From positions 1 through 64,000 of the forward strand of contig JBAZBJ010000003.1 in assembly GCA_041671525.1 (NCBI GenBank): a stretch of DNA of 64,000 nt, written 5' to 3'. The notes beneath the pieces were generated by a model. That model did no database searches, had not been told where the DNA came from, and saw nothing but the letters and a program-made list of their open reading frames with translations. Source of the stretch: UBA11098 sp041671525. GTDB lineage: Bacteria; Patescibacteriota; Minisyncoccia; Moranbacterales; UBA2206. Of this stretch, positions 1-6,690 are shown in pieces (the first letter of the stretch is position 1; the number at the start of each line of letters is the position of its first letter). Position numbers and translations under genes: made by a program.

Positions 1-112
1 CCAAGATTAAGATGATTAAAAGAGTATCATTTGGATTTAGAAACATTGATAATTATATTGCTAAAGTAACCCTCGCATTCATACCATTTCTGATGTTAAT
101 TCAACACACTAT

Positions 113-155
113 TTGTTAAAGAGCCAATTATACGTTCTGGCCGACCGTCGCCAAA
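113..155 (-). promoter_or_regulatory. Possible promoter reading out of the window's left edge
   Basis: On the minus strand a TATAAT box (127-132) lies 16-17 bases from a weak TTGGCG/TTTGGC -35. The sequence GCTCTTTAACAA (113-124) follows and matches the boxA antitermination motif of rRNA leaders. The predicted start point falls within boxA, so only part of it would be transcribed. The gene served would lie left of base 1. Bases 1-112 hold no supported gene. Confidence 0.3.
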
Positions 156-186
156 GCCATGGCATTTGCTTCGAGAAATTTTTTGA

Positions 187-215
187 GAAAAAAACAGCGA
201 CTATCCCCTAGTCGC
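187..215 (-). terminator. Rho-independent terminator of the methyltransferase gene
   Basis: On the minus strand a perfect 7-bp stem (GCGACTA / TAGTCGC, plus coordinates 197-203 and 209-215) with a five-base loop is followed by a run of T. It lies about 25 bases after the stop of the methyltransferase gene. Confidence 0.8.
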
Positions 216-241
216 CGTATAAGACGCTGCCGTGTTTTCCC

Positions 242-802
242 CTATCTGTCCAGAGCACACCGGGCGATGATAGATTTGCCGATATCCATGATCTGGAGAA
301 CCTTGAAAGCGTGTGCCTTCATCACGCGCTGAAGATCTTCCGAGGATTGGAAAAGCGCCTTGTGATCAGGGGTATTTTGTCCCAAATATTCCTCCTTCGG
401 AACAATGACCACCAATTCGCTCCCGTCCTTTTTCAGGATCTTTTTTATCTCATCGAGAAGGGGCGCAGGATCTTCGAAATGCTCCAGGACATGCGAGAGC
501 ACCACCGCATCGAAAAAATCAGGCGTGAAAGGAAGTCTCTTTCCATCTCTGCTCCAAAAAAAATCAACACCATAATTTCTAATCTTCGCCCATGTTATCG
601 CTTTGTGATTCGTATCGATTCCCATCACAAAGGCAGCACGCTTGGCAATCAGACCGGAAAGGTAACCCAGATTGCATCCGATATCGAGAATTTTTTTTCC
701 TTCCCACTCACAGACGCTGAGGATTTTCCTTGTTTCCTTGCGACGACCAAACCGCTGCTTCAGTTCCACCATGAATGCACGAAACAAGCTGTTGTAATAC
801 AT
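242..802 (-). CDS. SAM-dependent class I methyltransferase, substrate unknown
   Basis: A 186-residue Rossmann-fold methyltransferase of the UbiE/Methyltransf_11 type. Motif I (ILDIGCNLGYLSG, residues 39-51) binds S-adenosylmethionine. An acidic residue ending the second strand (GIDTNH) and the DAVVLSHVLEHF segment are typical of the family. The substrate cannot be read from the sequence. The gene is monocistronic: GGGAGG sits 6 bases before ATG, a promoter with -35 TTGACT and -10 TACGCT lies about 70 bases upstream, and its own terminator follows. The promoter and leader closely match those of the unrelated small gene at 52728-52943. Confidence 0.85.
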   Translation of the reverse strand: MYYNSLFRAFMVELKQRFGRRKETRKILSVCEWEGKKILDIGCNLGYLSGLIAKRAAFVMGIDTNHKAITWAKIRNYGVDFFWSRDGKRLPFTPDFFDAVVLSHVLEHFEDPAPLLDEIKKILKKDGSELVVIVPKEEYLGQNTPDHKALFQSSEDLQRVMKAHAFKVLQIMDIGKSIIARCALDR

Positions 803-869
803 TGATACCTCCCTCTATTGAATTATGTTAGATTTTTAAGCTAAATCCGAACGATATCGAATTCAAATC

Positions 870-898
870 AGCGTATCAAAAATGGCTCGAAAAGTCAA
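870..898 (-). promoter_or_regulatory. Promoter of the methyltransferase gene
   Basis: TTGACT (-35, 893-898) and TACGCT (-10, 870-875) are separated by exactly 17 bases on the minus strand. The promoter and the following 30 bases closely match the promoter at 53003-53031. Confidence 0.75.
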
Positions 899-902
899 GC
901 CG

Positions 903-960
903 TCGCCAAGGCCGTGGCGTTTGCTTCGATAAATTTTTTTAGTCCGGGTGAGATCATATG
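903..960. repeat. Dispersed repeat upstream of accessory promoters
   Basis: The core (GCCGTGGCGTTTGCTTCG, then an A/T run, then AGTCCGGGTGAGATCAT) recurs in variant form at about 146-190, 53175-53222 and 53963-54007. Here and at 53963 it directly abuts the -35 box of a minus-strand promoter, so it may be an upstream regulatory element rather than neutral repeat DNA. Confidence 0.6.
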
Positions 961-963
961 ATT

Positions 964-1560
964 TCAATTATAATTGTTACCACGTAAATTTTTTCTCTGA
1001 TTATACAGTCTTTCCGTAAAGCCACCTTGCTGAAGAAATTCATCGCTCAATGTTTTCAATTGTCGGTCGAGCAAATAATTGGTTTGGTGAATCAAGCAGA
1101 TTAAGACGTTGGCGGCCAGTTCTCCATCGCGAAGATAAGACGAGTAAGACTGATAGGACTTATCACTAGCATAGGCCAGATTGCGAATATTTTTTGCCTC
1201 CATCGAATCTTTCGCCCACATTTTCAGTCCGCGCTGACGCAAAAAATCCTCATAATCAATCAGCAGCTCCTCCAGACTCGCTCGCGCCACGCTGGTCAGT
1301 TTGAGTTCGGTCTTTTTCGAAGTTGCGGCCGCCTGACTGCCCTCTGCAATATTCTGCCGACCGCTGCGCGCCGCTTGCACCATTTGATCATTGGTGCGAC
1401 TTTTAAAATCAATGAATTTTTTGCAAAACTCAACAGTCAAATCATAAACCAAAGTCGACATCTGATACGATTTTAGATTGCGATACCCTCCATGCTTAAA
1501 AAGCAGATTCGCATCATCTGTCCTATTCGTCCTATCAGTCTGATTTGCCCAATTCGCCAT
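964..1560 (-). CDS. Four-helix-bundle (S23-like) protein
   Basis: A 198-residue member of the four-helix-bundle family related to the S23 protein encoded in 23S rRNA intervening sequences. The family signatures include QAARSGRQNIAEGSQ near residues 62-76, the middle segment TSVARASLEELLIDYEDFL, and a C-terminal suffix (NVLICLIHQTNYLLDRQL, then GGFTERLY). The function of the family is not established. I chose the ATG at 1560 because an earlier start would run into the dnaK terminator hairpin. Two simple-sequence tracts encode Thr/Asn/Arg/Asp-rich (near the N terminus) and Ser/Tyr-rich (DKSYQSYSSY) segments; I recall such tracts from relatives. Confidence 0.75.
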   Translation of the reverse strand: MANWANQTDRTNRTDDANLLFKHGGYRNLKSYQMSTLVYDLTVEFCKKFIDFKSRTNDQMVQAARSGRQNIAEGSQAAATSKKTELKLTSVARASLEELLIDYEDFLRQRGLKMWAKDSMEAKNIRNLAYASDKSYQSYSSYLRDGELAANVLICLIHQTNYLLDRQLKTLSDEFLQQGGFTERLYNQRKNLRGNNYN

Positions 1561-1580
1561 GCTCCAATTGTAACACAAAA

Positions 1581-1603
1581 AAGCGAGGTTTTTCACCTCG
1601 CTT
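1581..1603. terminator. Bidirectional terminator after dnaK
   Basis: A 9-bp perfect stem (AAGCGAGGT / ACCTCGCTT) with loop ttttc is flanked by A and T runs on both sides, so it can terminate on either strand. It lies 14 bases after the dnaK stop. Confidence 0.85.
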
Positions 1604-1616
1604 TTTTGAAAGTTTG

Positions 1617-3539
1617 TTATTCTTTTTTGTCTTCCGGTTTTTCGGTTTCGGCCTCTTTTGGGCCGTCTGAAGCCGAGCCAGGAGCTTCACCTTCTTTGGG
1701 TGCTTCTCCAGCTGCGCCGGGAGCTGGTTGCTCGGGTTGCGCGGCTTTGTAGAGTTTTTCGCCGATCTTTTGGGCGGCTTGGGAAAGCGTTTCGGTCGCT
1801 TTTTTGATCGCTTCCAGGTCATCGCTGTTTTTCACCTTGTTGAGCTCGGTGATTGCTTCTTCCACCGGCTTCTTTTCGTCCGCGGTGATTTTGTCACCGG
1901 CGTCCTTCAAAGCTTTTTCAGTGGAATAGGTCAGCGTGTCCGCCAAGTTGCGCGCTTCGATCAATTCTTTTTTGCGCTTGTCCTCTTCCGAATGGATCTC
2001 CGCATCTTTTTTCATGCGTTCGATTTCTTCTTTGGAGAGACCCGTCGAGGCTTCGATGCGGATGGATTGTTCCTTGTTGGTCGCTTTGTCTTTGGCTTTC
2101 ACCGACAGAATGCCGTTGGCATCGATGTCGAAAGAAACTTCCACTTGCGGAATGCCGCGTGGAGCGGGTGGAATGCCATCGAGAATAAATCTGCCCAACG
2201 TTTTGTTGTCACCGGCCATTTCACGTTCCCCTTGCAGAATGTGAATTTCCACGGACGGTTGATTGTCCGCCGCGGTCGAGAAAGTTTGCGATTTGGAAAC
2301 AGGCACAGTTGTGTTGCGATCAATGAGTGGGGTGCGCACTCCGCCCATCGTTTCAATCCCGAGCGTCAATGGTGTGACATCCAAAAGCAACACATCTTTC
2401 ACATCACCCTGCAGCACGCCACCCTGGATAGCCGCGCCCATGGCCACCACTTCGTCCGGATTCACGGTGATGTTCGGTTTCTTGCCGAAGAAATCTTCCA
2501 CGGTTTTGATCACCAACGGCATGCGGGTCATCCCGCCCACCAGAATCACTTCATTGATGTCGCCCACTTTGAGACCGGCATCGGCCAGAGCCTTCTTGGT
2601 CGGTTCCAGGGTTTTCTTGACCAGATCCCCCACCAATTCTTCCAATTTGGCGCGCGTCATTTTCATGACAAGATGTTTGGGTCCGGAAGAATCCGCCGTG
2701 ATGAACGGCTGATTGATTTCTGATTCTTGCGCAGTCGACAGTTCGATCTTGGCTTTTTCGGCGGATTCTTTGATGCGCTGCAACGCCAGCGGATCTTTGG
2801 AGAGATCCACACCTTCTTGTTTTTTGAATTCGTCGATGATCCAGTGGATCAGCACTTGGTCGAAGTCGTCACCACCAAGGTGAGTGTCACCGTTGGTCGA
2901 TTTCACTTCCACCGTGTCTTCGGAAACTTCCAGAATGGAAATGTCAAAAGTTCCCCCACCCAGATCGTACACCGCGATTTTTTCGTCTTTCTTTTTGTTG
3001 AAACCATACGCCAAAGCCGCGGCTGTCGGTTCATTGATGATGCGGCGCACGTTGAAGCCCGCGATTTCACCGGCTTCCTTGGTGGCCTTTCTCTGGCCAT
3101 CGTCAAAATACGCCGGCACAGTGATGACCGCGTCGGTGATTTTTTCACCCAACTTTTCTTCCGCATCCGCTTTGAGTTTGGCCAGAATCATGGAAGAAAT
3201 TTCTTGCGGCGTATATTCCTTGCCGCCCATCTCCACTTTCACGCCTTCACCGGCCTTGATGATTTTGTACGGCAAGGTTTTGATGTCACGTTGCACTTCA
3301 GCGTCATCAAAATGCCGTCCGATCAAACGTTTGATGGAAAACAGGGTGTTGGTCGGATTGGTCACACCTTGGCGCTTGGCCAACAGGCCGACCAGGCGTT
3401 CTCCGTTCTTGGTGATGGCCACCATCGACGGCGTGGTGCGGTTGCCTTCTTTGTTCTCAATGATGGTCGGGCTGCCGCCTTCCACGACGGCCATTGCGGA
3501 GTTAGTGGTACCGAGATCGATACCTAAAATCTTACTCAT
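1617..3539 (-). CDS. dnaK: Chaperone DnaK (Hsp70)
   Basis: A 640-residue Hsp70, normal length for the family. It binds unfolded proteins in the cytoplasm in ATP-driven cycles with GrpE and DnaJ. The N-terminal phosphate loop GIDLGTTNSAM (residues 5-15), the second phosphate motif DLGGGTFD and the substrate-domain segment VTPLTLGIETMGG are intact. The last about 45 residues are a Pro/Glu/Ala-rich disordered tail. No Shine-Dalgarno sequence precedes ATG. A two-arm inverted repeat lies in the leader (3550-3585). The usual order hrcA-grpE-dnaK is interrupted by an opposite-strand two-gene cassette, and dnaJ is not in this window. Confidence 0.98.
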   Translation of the reverse strand: MSKILGIDLGTTNSAMAVVEGGSPTIIENKEGNRTTPSMVAITKNGERLVGLLAKRQGVTNPTNTLFSIKRLIGRHFDDAEVQRDIKTLPYKIIKAGEGVKVEMGGKEYTPQEISSMILAKLKADAEEKLGEKITDAVITVPAYFDDGQRKATKEAGEIAGFNVRRIINEPTAAALAYGFNKKKDEKIAVYDLGGGTFDISILEVSEDTVEVKSTNGDTHLGGDDFDQVLIHWIIDEFKKQEGVDLSKDPLALQRIKESAEKAKIELSTAQESEINQPFITADSSGPKHLVMKMTRAKLEELVGDLVKKTLEPTKKALADAGLKVGDINEVILVGGMTRMPLVIKTVEDFFGKKPNITVNPDEVVAMGAAIQGGVLQGDVKDVLLLDVTPLTLGIETMGGVRTPLIDRNTTVPVSKSQTFSTAADNQPSVEIHILQGEREMAGDNKTLGRFILDGIPPAPRGIPQVEVSFDIDANGILSVKAKDKATNKEQSIRIEASTGLSKEEIERMKKDAEIHSEEDKRKKELIEARNLADTLTYSTEKALKDAGDKITADEKKPVEEAITELNKVKNSDDLEAIKKATETLSQAAQKIGEKLYKAAQPEQPAPGAAGEAPKEGEAPGSASDGPKEAETEKPEDKKE

Positions 3540-3549
3540 ATTATTTTTG

Positions 3550-3585
3550 AGGTAATATCTAGCGACCTTTGCGCTAAAAATACCT
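3550..3585 (-). promoter_or_regulatory. Nested inverted repeat in the dnaK leader
   Basis: The outer arms AGGTA/TACCT (3550-3554, 3581-3585) enclose the inner arms TAGCG/CGCTA (3560-3564, 3572-3576). It ends 10 bases before the dnaK start and could be an operator or an mRNA hairpin. It is not a CIRCE element. Confidence 0.4.
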
Positions 3586-3605
3586 TAATTAAAATATTTA
3601 CTTAT

Positions 3606-3722
3606 TAATTTTCAATTTCCAGTTTTCAATTTTCATTGAATTTTCAATGACCTAATTTCCAATATTTTATTTTTTGAAAATTGATTATTGATTGAAAATT
3701 GTAAATTGATTATTGAAAATTT
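3606..3722. repeat. AT-rich TTGAAAATTG-type repeat array
   Basis: Variants of TTGAAAATTG and its complement CAATTTTCAA recur about ten times in both orientations, so the stretch can fold on itself. It fills the gap between dnaK and the small-protein cassette and contains no supported gene. Confidence 0.6.
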
Positions 3723-3730
3723 CCACGGGC

Positions 3731-3759
3731 TTGACAATTTCCCTTGCTTGTGCTAGATT
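3731..3759 (+). promoter_or_regulatory. Promoter of the small-protein cassette
   Basis: TTGACA (3731-3736) and TAGATT (3754-3759) are separated by 17 bases, about 37 bases before the start of the first small gene. Confidence 0.75.
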
Positions 3760-3796
3760 ATCAGCATTAAATACATTTACGGAGGTAGCACATTTT

Positions 3797-4000
3797 ATGC
3801 CAAATGGAGAAGCAGTGGGAAAGACTGAGGTTCTGACGCAGGAATTAACAACTTTGCTGAAGACAATAGAGGGCAATAAACCCCCTCTCAAACACAAAGT
3901 CTGGGGACAAATCGCCAGGGCAAAAAAGTTGCTCCGCCGCTCCAACGGAACGGCCCACATTTCACTGAGACTCTTCAATGATCTCAAAGCCTACGAATAA
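3797..4000 (+). CDS. Small unrecognised protein (67 aa)
   Basis: I do not recognise this 67-residue basic protein. It has no signal peptide or membrane segment and carries a Lys/Arg-rich centre (ARAKKLLRRSN). The ATG at 3797 is chosen because GGAGG lies 11 bases upstream and a promoter just before that; earlier in-frame codons fall inside the promoter. It is followed after 15 bases by a second small gene and then a terminator, so the pair forms its own transcription unit on the strand opposite to grpE and dnaK. Confidence 0.65.
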   Translation: MPNGEAVGKTEVLTQELTTLLKTIEGNKPPLKHKVWGQIARAKKLLRRSNGTAHISLRLFNDLKAYE

Positions 4001-4015
4001 AAGGAGGTGAACACA

Positions 4016-4147
4016 ATGGAAAAGATGCTCAGGTCTCTTATCCATCAATACGGTGCCGCAACTGTCAGGGTTGCCATCATGGACACAACCAGTCTCCGTG
4101 AGCTCCCGCAGTATTTCGCCACCGGCAGACATCTGCCACAGTCGTAA
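4016..4147 (+). CDS. Small unrecognised protein (43 aa)
   Basis: This reading frame begins ATGGAAAAGATGCTC and ends TAA at 4145-4147. An excellent AAGGAGGTGA site sits 6 bases before ATG, and a strong terminator follows 36 bases after the stop. The product (begins MEKMLRSLIHQYG, ends GRHLPQS) matches nothing I recognise. The strong translation signals and its position as second gene of a promoter-to-terminator unit are the case for it being real. Confidence 0.55.
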   Translation: MEKMLRSLIHQYGAATVRVAIMDTTSLRELPQYFATGRHLPQS

Positions 4148-4183
4148 CAGTCTCGCCCGGGAGTAAAATATTTCTCCCGTAGT

Positions 4184-4226
4184 ACCGGAAGGTGTATGGC
4201 TCACACCTTCCGGTTTTTTTTATTTT
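4184..4226 (+). terminator. Strong terminator of the small-protein cassette
   Basis: A perfect 12-bp stem (ACCGGAAGGTGT / ACACCTTCCGGT) with a 7-base loop is followed by eight T residues. Confidence 0.9.
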
Positions 4227-4250
4227 AAAGTGCTTTTCAAAAAACTACTC

Positions 4251-4847
4251 CTACTCCACCACCACTCTGGCCGGACGAATCACTTTGTTTTCAATCTTGT
4301 ATCCCTTTGCCACCACTTGTTTGATTTTATTCTTAAATTCATAATCCTTGCTCTTGCAGGATTTGCACTCTTTGTCTTCGATAGCTTCGTGCAAAGTTGG
4401 GTCAAAATTTTCTCCCACCTTGGCATCTATTTCGGAAACACCCTGATCTTTCAAAACATCCTCCAATTGTTTCTGGATATACATGATGCCCGTCACCCAG
4501 GCATTGCTTTTTTGATCCTCAGGCACATGCGCAGTCGAAGCTTGGAAATTGTCGAGCACCGGAATAATCTGCATGATCACATTTTCCGAAGCATAGCGGA
4601 TCAAATCTTTGGCTGAATCGGCTTGCCGTTTTTTGTAGTTTTCGAAATCCGCTTGCGCTCTTTTCCAGCCATCCAAATTCTCTTGCACCTGCTTTTCCAG
4701 CTTTTCCGTTTCCGTCAGTTCAACTTCCTCCGCAACTTCCGGAGTTTCCGATTCCTCGCTTTCCACGTCTTTTAATTCTTCTTCGATTTCTTTTTTCATA
4801 TCTTTTTGTTCAATAATATCCTCCTCTTTTTCTTTGTGTTTTGTCAT
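4251..4847 (-). CDS. grpE: Nucleotide exchange factor GrpE
   Basis: A 198-residue GrpE, the ADP-release factor of DnaK. An acidic N-terminal extension is followed by the long coiled coil (QADFENYKKRQ), the dimer segment (IIPVLDNFQAS) and the C-terminal beta domain (HEAI near 158-161, then VIRPARVVV). I prefer the ATG at 4847: the in-frame ATG six codons earlier lies inside the terminal repeat of the element at 4861-4957. A Cys-containing stretch (ECKSCKSKD) sits between HEAI and the last strands, which is unusual and might bind metal. Confidence 0.93.
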   Translation of the reverse strand: MTKHKEKEEDIIEQKDMKKEIEEELKDVESEESETPEVAEEVELTETEKLEKQVQENLDGWKRAQADFENYKKRQADSAKDLIRYASENVIMQIIPVLDNFQASTAHVPEDQKSNAWVTGIMYIQKQLEDVLKDQGVSEIDAKVGENFDPTLHEAIEDKECKSCKSKDYEFKNKIKQVVAKGYKIENKVIRPARVVVE

Positions 4848-4860
4848 ATGACAATTTATT

Positions 4861-4957
4861 GTCATCCCGAGTGAAGTCCGCCGCGGACGAAATCGAGGGA
4901 TCTACTTTTACAAATTCATTAGATTCTTCGACTCCACTACGTTTCGCTCAGAATGAC
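4861..4957. repeat. GTCAT...GAATGAC-bounded element between hrcA and grpE
   Basis: Begins GTCATCCCGAGTGAAGTC and ends CGCTCAGAATGAC, with the terminal inverted repeat GTCAT(T/C)C/GAATGAC shared with 15335-15407 and 61172-61248. Its right end supplies the last codons and the TGA stop of hrcA. Confidence 0.75.
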
Positions 4958-5691
4958 ATGCTATTGATTACAATTATTACTACAGCTGAGGCCCCCAAAA
5001 GCTTCTTCATATAGTCAATCAGCGATTTGTTCTTGGCATATTGCATGCGCTTGGGGCCGATGATGGCCAGCACGCCTTTTTCGCCTTTCTTGGTCCGGTA
5101 GGGCGCCACCACCATGGAACAGTTGGAAATTTCTTTGATGGGATTGTCTTTGCCGATGAAAATTTTGGTTTCGCCGGCTTTGACGCCCTTGAGCAAGGAA
5201 TCAATGTTTTCATCGATGAAGTCCAATGCTTCCGCCACTTTGCAAAATTCATCAATCTCTTTGAATTCCGGTTGATCCAGCAGTTCGCGCAGGCCAAATT
5301 CCGCAAAATCTTTTTCCAAACCACTGATGGCCAAGTTGCCCGTGAAGGACGACATGAGTTTGGCGGTGGTGCGTGACAGGCGGTTGTGCTGCGCTTTGAG
5401 TTTCAGAAGTTCGGCTTGCAATTTTTTTTGTTCTGAGAGACTCAGTTCCGTGTCGCCCATCATTTCTTCCACGAAATATTTATAACCCTTGTCGGTCGGG
5501 ATCCGGCCGGCGCTGATGTGTGGCTGATAGAGAAAACCGTCTTTTTCCAATTGCGTCATGTCATTGCGGATGGTCGCCGAGCTGATCTTGAAAGAATATT
5601 TCTCGATCAAAACCGCCGAACCCACCGGCACCGCCGTGCTGGTATATTCTTCAATGACTGCCGCTAAAATTTTCTGCTGACGCGTATTCAT
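4948..5691 (-). CDS. hrcA: Heat-shock repressor HrcA
   Basis: A 247-residue HrcA, which represses chaperone genes by binding CIRCE. The N-terminal winged helix (RQQKILAAVIEEY, then ISSATIRNDM) and the GRIPTDKGYKYFV segment are clear, and the C-terminal GPKRMQYAKNKSLIDYM is typical. Relatives usually have about 340 residues, so the middle domain is shortened. I chose the ATG at 5691 because -10 TATAAT ends only 6 bases before it, which implies a leaderless message. The final residues and stop codon come from the inserted repeat element at 4861-4957. A perfect CIRCE overlaps the promoter, so it is presumably self-regulated. Confidence 0.93.
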   Translation of the reverse strand: MNTRQQKILAAVIEEYTSTAVPVGSAVLIEKYSFKISSATIRNDMTQLEKDGFLYQPHISAGRIPTDKGYKYFVEEMMGDTELSLSEQKKLQAELLKLKAQHNRLSRTTAKLMSSFTGNLAISGLEKDFAEFGLRELLDQPEFKEIDEFCKVAEALDFIDENIDSLLKGVKAGETKIFIGKDNPIKEISNCSMVVAPYRTKKGEKGVLAIIGPKRMQYAKNKSLIDYMKKLLGASAVVIIVINSMSF

Positions 5692-5697
5692 GTTTGT

Positions 5698-5725
5698 ATT
5701 ATAGCACCTCATTAGCACTCGTCAA
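5698..5725 (-). promoter_or_regulatory. hrcA promoter, apparently leaderless
   Basis: TTGACG (-35, 5720-5725) and TATAAT (-10, 5698-5703) are separated by 16 bases. The -35 lies inside the CIRCE element and the -10 is 6 bases from the hrcA ATG, so HrcA binding would block RNA polymerase directly. Confidence 0.8.
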
Positions 5726-5738
5726 GTCCGAGTGCTAA
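5712..5738. promoter_or_regulatory. CIRCE operator
   Basis: TTAGCACTC and GAGTGCTAA are separated by exactly 9 bases, a perfect match to the CIRCE consensus bound by HrcA. I see no second copy upstream of grpE or dnaK in this window. Confidence 0.97.
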
Positions 5739-5790
5739 TTTATAATAATACTACTTAAATTACCTGTCAAATATTACAACTCAGCCATTA

Positions 5791-5819
5791 AAAAAGGGCG
5801 TCGCTATCGAACGACGCCC
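5791..5819 (-). terminator. Terminator of the tiny-gene operon
   Basis: An 8-bp stem GGGCGTCG / CGACGCCC (5796-5803, 5812-5819) is followed on the minus strand by a T run (complement of 5791-5795 and beyond). It lies 16 bases after the last tiny gene. Confidence 0.85.
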
Positions 5820-5834
5820 CCTGCAAAAAATGCC

Positions 5835-6071
5835 CTACTGAATACGGTTTCCGCACATATCGCACCCACCGCATTTTTCTGAAGATACGATATTGTTCTC
5901 CTTCAGGATTTCGACCATAACAAGTCGATTCCCATAGATACGCCTGACATCTTCCCTTGAACAATTGACCCGCCTGAGATCAAGGTTCGTGCCGCTGATC
6001 GGCATAATCACCGGCATGCCCTTGCTCCCCTCGCTACTACCCGATACTTCACTCGTTCCCGCTTCTGCCAT
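5835..6071 (-). CDS. Small Cys-containing protein (78 aa), last gene of the tiny-gene operon
   Basis: Not recognised. The N-terminal third is Gly/Ser-rich and the middle contains VNCSREDVRRIYGNRLVMVEIL. The C terminus carries CGGCDMCG, a CxxCxxC cluster able to bind metal or form crosslinks. A clear AAGGAGG precedes ATG by 6 bases. It is the fourth gene of a minus-strand operon of small genes and is followed by a terminator. A precursor-peptide role is conceivable, but no maturation enzyme is nearby. Confidence 0.7.
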   Translation of the reverse strand: MAEAGTSEVSGSSEGSKGMPVIMPISGTNLDLRRVNCSREDVRRIYGNRLVMVEILKENNIVSSEKCGGCDMCGNRIQ

Positions 6072-6085
6072 AAGCCCTCCTTAAA

Positions 6086-6217
6086 TTATTTTTCAGACCC
6101 AACCGGGAAATTACATCCCCGGCAACGCCCACCTTTTTTCTTATGTCTCTTCATTTTCGCACAAGCCTCCGGACTGGTTGCTCTGCAGCCTGTTGGTCGC
6201 CCGAATTTTTTTACCAA
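6086..6217 (-). CDS. Tiny Cys-rich basic protein (43 aa, TTG start)
   Basis: Reads from TTG at 6217, five bases after AGGAGAGG, to TAA at 6086-6088. The 43 residues are strongly basic (KMKRHKKKGGR) and contain Cys at positions 11, 19, 32 and 35 (the last two as CRGC), a pattern that fits a small zinc-binding fold. It sits between two other tiny genes with close spacing. The evidence is the ribosome site and operon position; no homology is claimed. Confidence 0.5.
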   Translation of the reverse strand: MVKKFGRPTGCRATSPEACAKMKRHKKKGGRCRGCNFPVGSEK

Positions 6218-6218
6218 C

Positions 6219-6371
6219 TTACCTCTCCTTTCTCACGAAGAACAAAATTTTAAATGGTTGCGATTCTCCGCTCAATAGCCGAAGAATCTTCAGCACAAAA
6301 CCTCCCGCCGCTTCTTCCTCCTTCCTTTTTTGATTGTGCCAAGCAAACAGATCGACCGCCGAATTTTTCAT
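6219..6371 (-). CDS. Tiny protein (50 aa), translationally coupled
   Basis: Starts at ATG 6371 within an ATGA overlap with the stop of the upstream 66-residue gene and runs to TAA at 6219-6221. The product begins MKNSAVDLFAWHNQ, has a KRKEEE stretch and a hydrophobic/basic C-terminal half (FVLKILRLL, then ILFFVRKER) that could be amphipathic. Its last codons contain the ribosome site of the next gene. Another frame covering the same DNA (6250-6435) lacks a ribosome site and was rejected. Confidence 0.5.
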   Translation of the reverse strand: MKNSAVDLFAWHNQKRKEEEAAGGFVLKILRLLSGESQPFKILFFVRKER

Positions 6372-6568
6372 ATTTCCTTCGGCCCGCCGTTGTCTTCCAT
6401 TGCATGGAAAGAATCACCCGGCGTTGCCTCCTCAAGATGCTCCAGCCCTTTCAATGGCCGTCTGTTGTCCAGCACGGCCTGTTTCTTGATCTCCTTTTTT
6501 GACATCCCATCCATGCCCGGCAACGGCCTATCGCCTCCCGTAACCGACCATCCAAAATGCTTTTTCAT
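6368..6568 (-). CDS. Small unrecognised protein (66 aa), first gene of the tiny-gene operon
   Basis: A hydrophilic 66-residue product (begins MKKHFGWSVTGGD) with no recognisable domain. AGGGAGG lies 8 bases before ATG. Its stop overlaps the start of the next gene (ATGA). With the three genes downstream it forms a closely spaced operon of products of 66, 50, 43 and 78 residues ending at one terminator. I see no convincing promoter in the AT-rich region upstream (6569-6690). Confidence 0.6.
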   Translation of the reverse strand: MKKHFGWSVTGGDRPLPGMDGMSKKEIKKQAVLDNRRPLKGLEHLEEATPGDSFHAMEDNGGPKEI

Positions 6569-6690
6569 TTTCCAATTCCTCCCTGCATATTTAGAATATA
6601 TTTTTAGATTTTAAAAAAACTGGCAAACAAGCAAACGACCGGACTGTTTTTTAACAATCCACTTGCTTACTGATTTACATTCAAAAAAAA

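Noticed and set aside
1492..3555. Long open frames on the plus strand opposite dnaK (for example 1728-2723 and 2727-3527).
   Set aside because: They are antisense shadows of a strongly conserved dnaK, with no ribosome site or promoter and no recognisable protein motifs.
4861..4957. Treating the region between hrcA and grpE as a regulatory attenuator.
   Set aside because: Its ends match repeat elements elsewhere (15335-15407 and 61172-61248), so an insertion explains it better; there is no T run after the stem.
6250..6435. Minus-strand open frame of 61 codons overlapping the tiny-gene operon.
   Set aside because: No ribosome site; the ATGA-coupled frame 6219-6371 over the same DNA fits the operon and leads directly to the next ribosome site.
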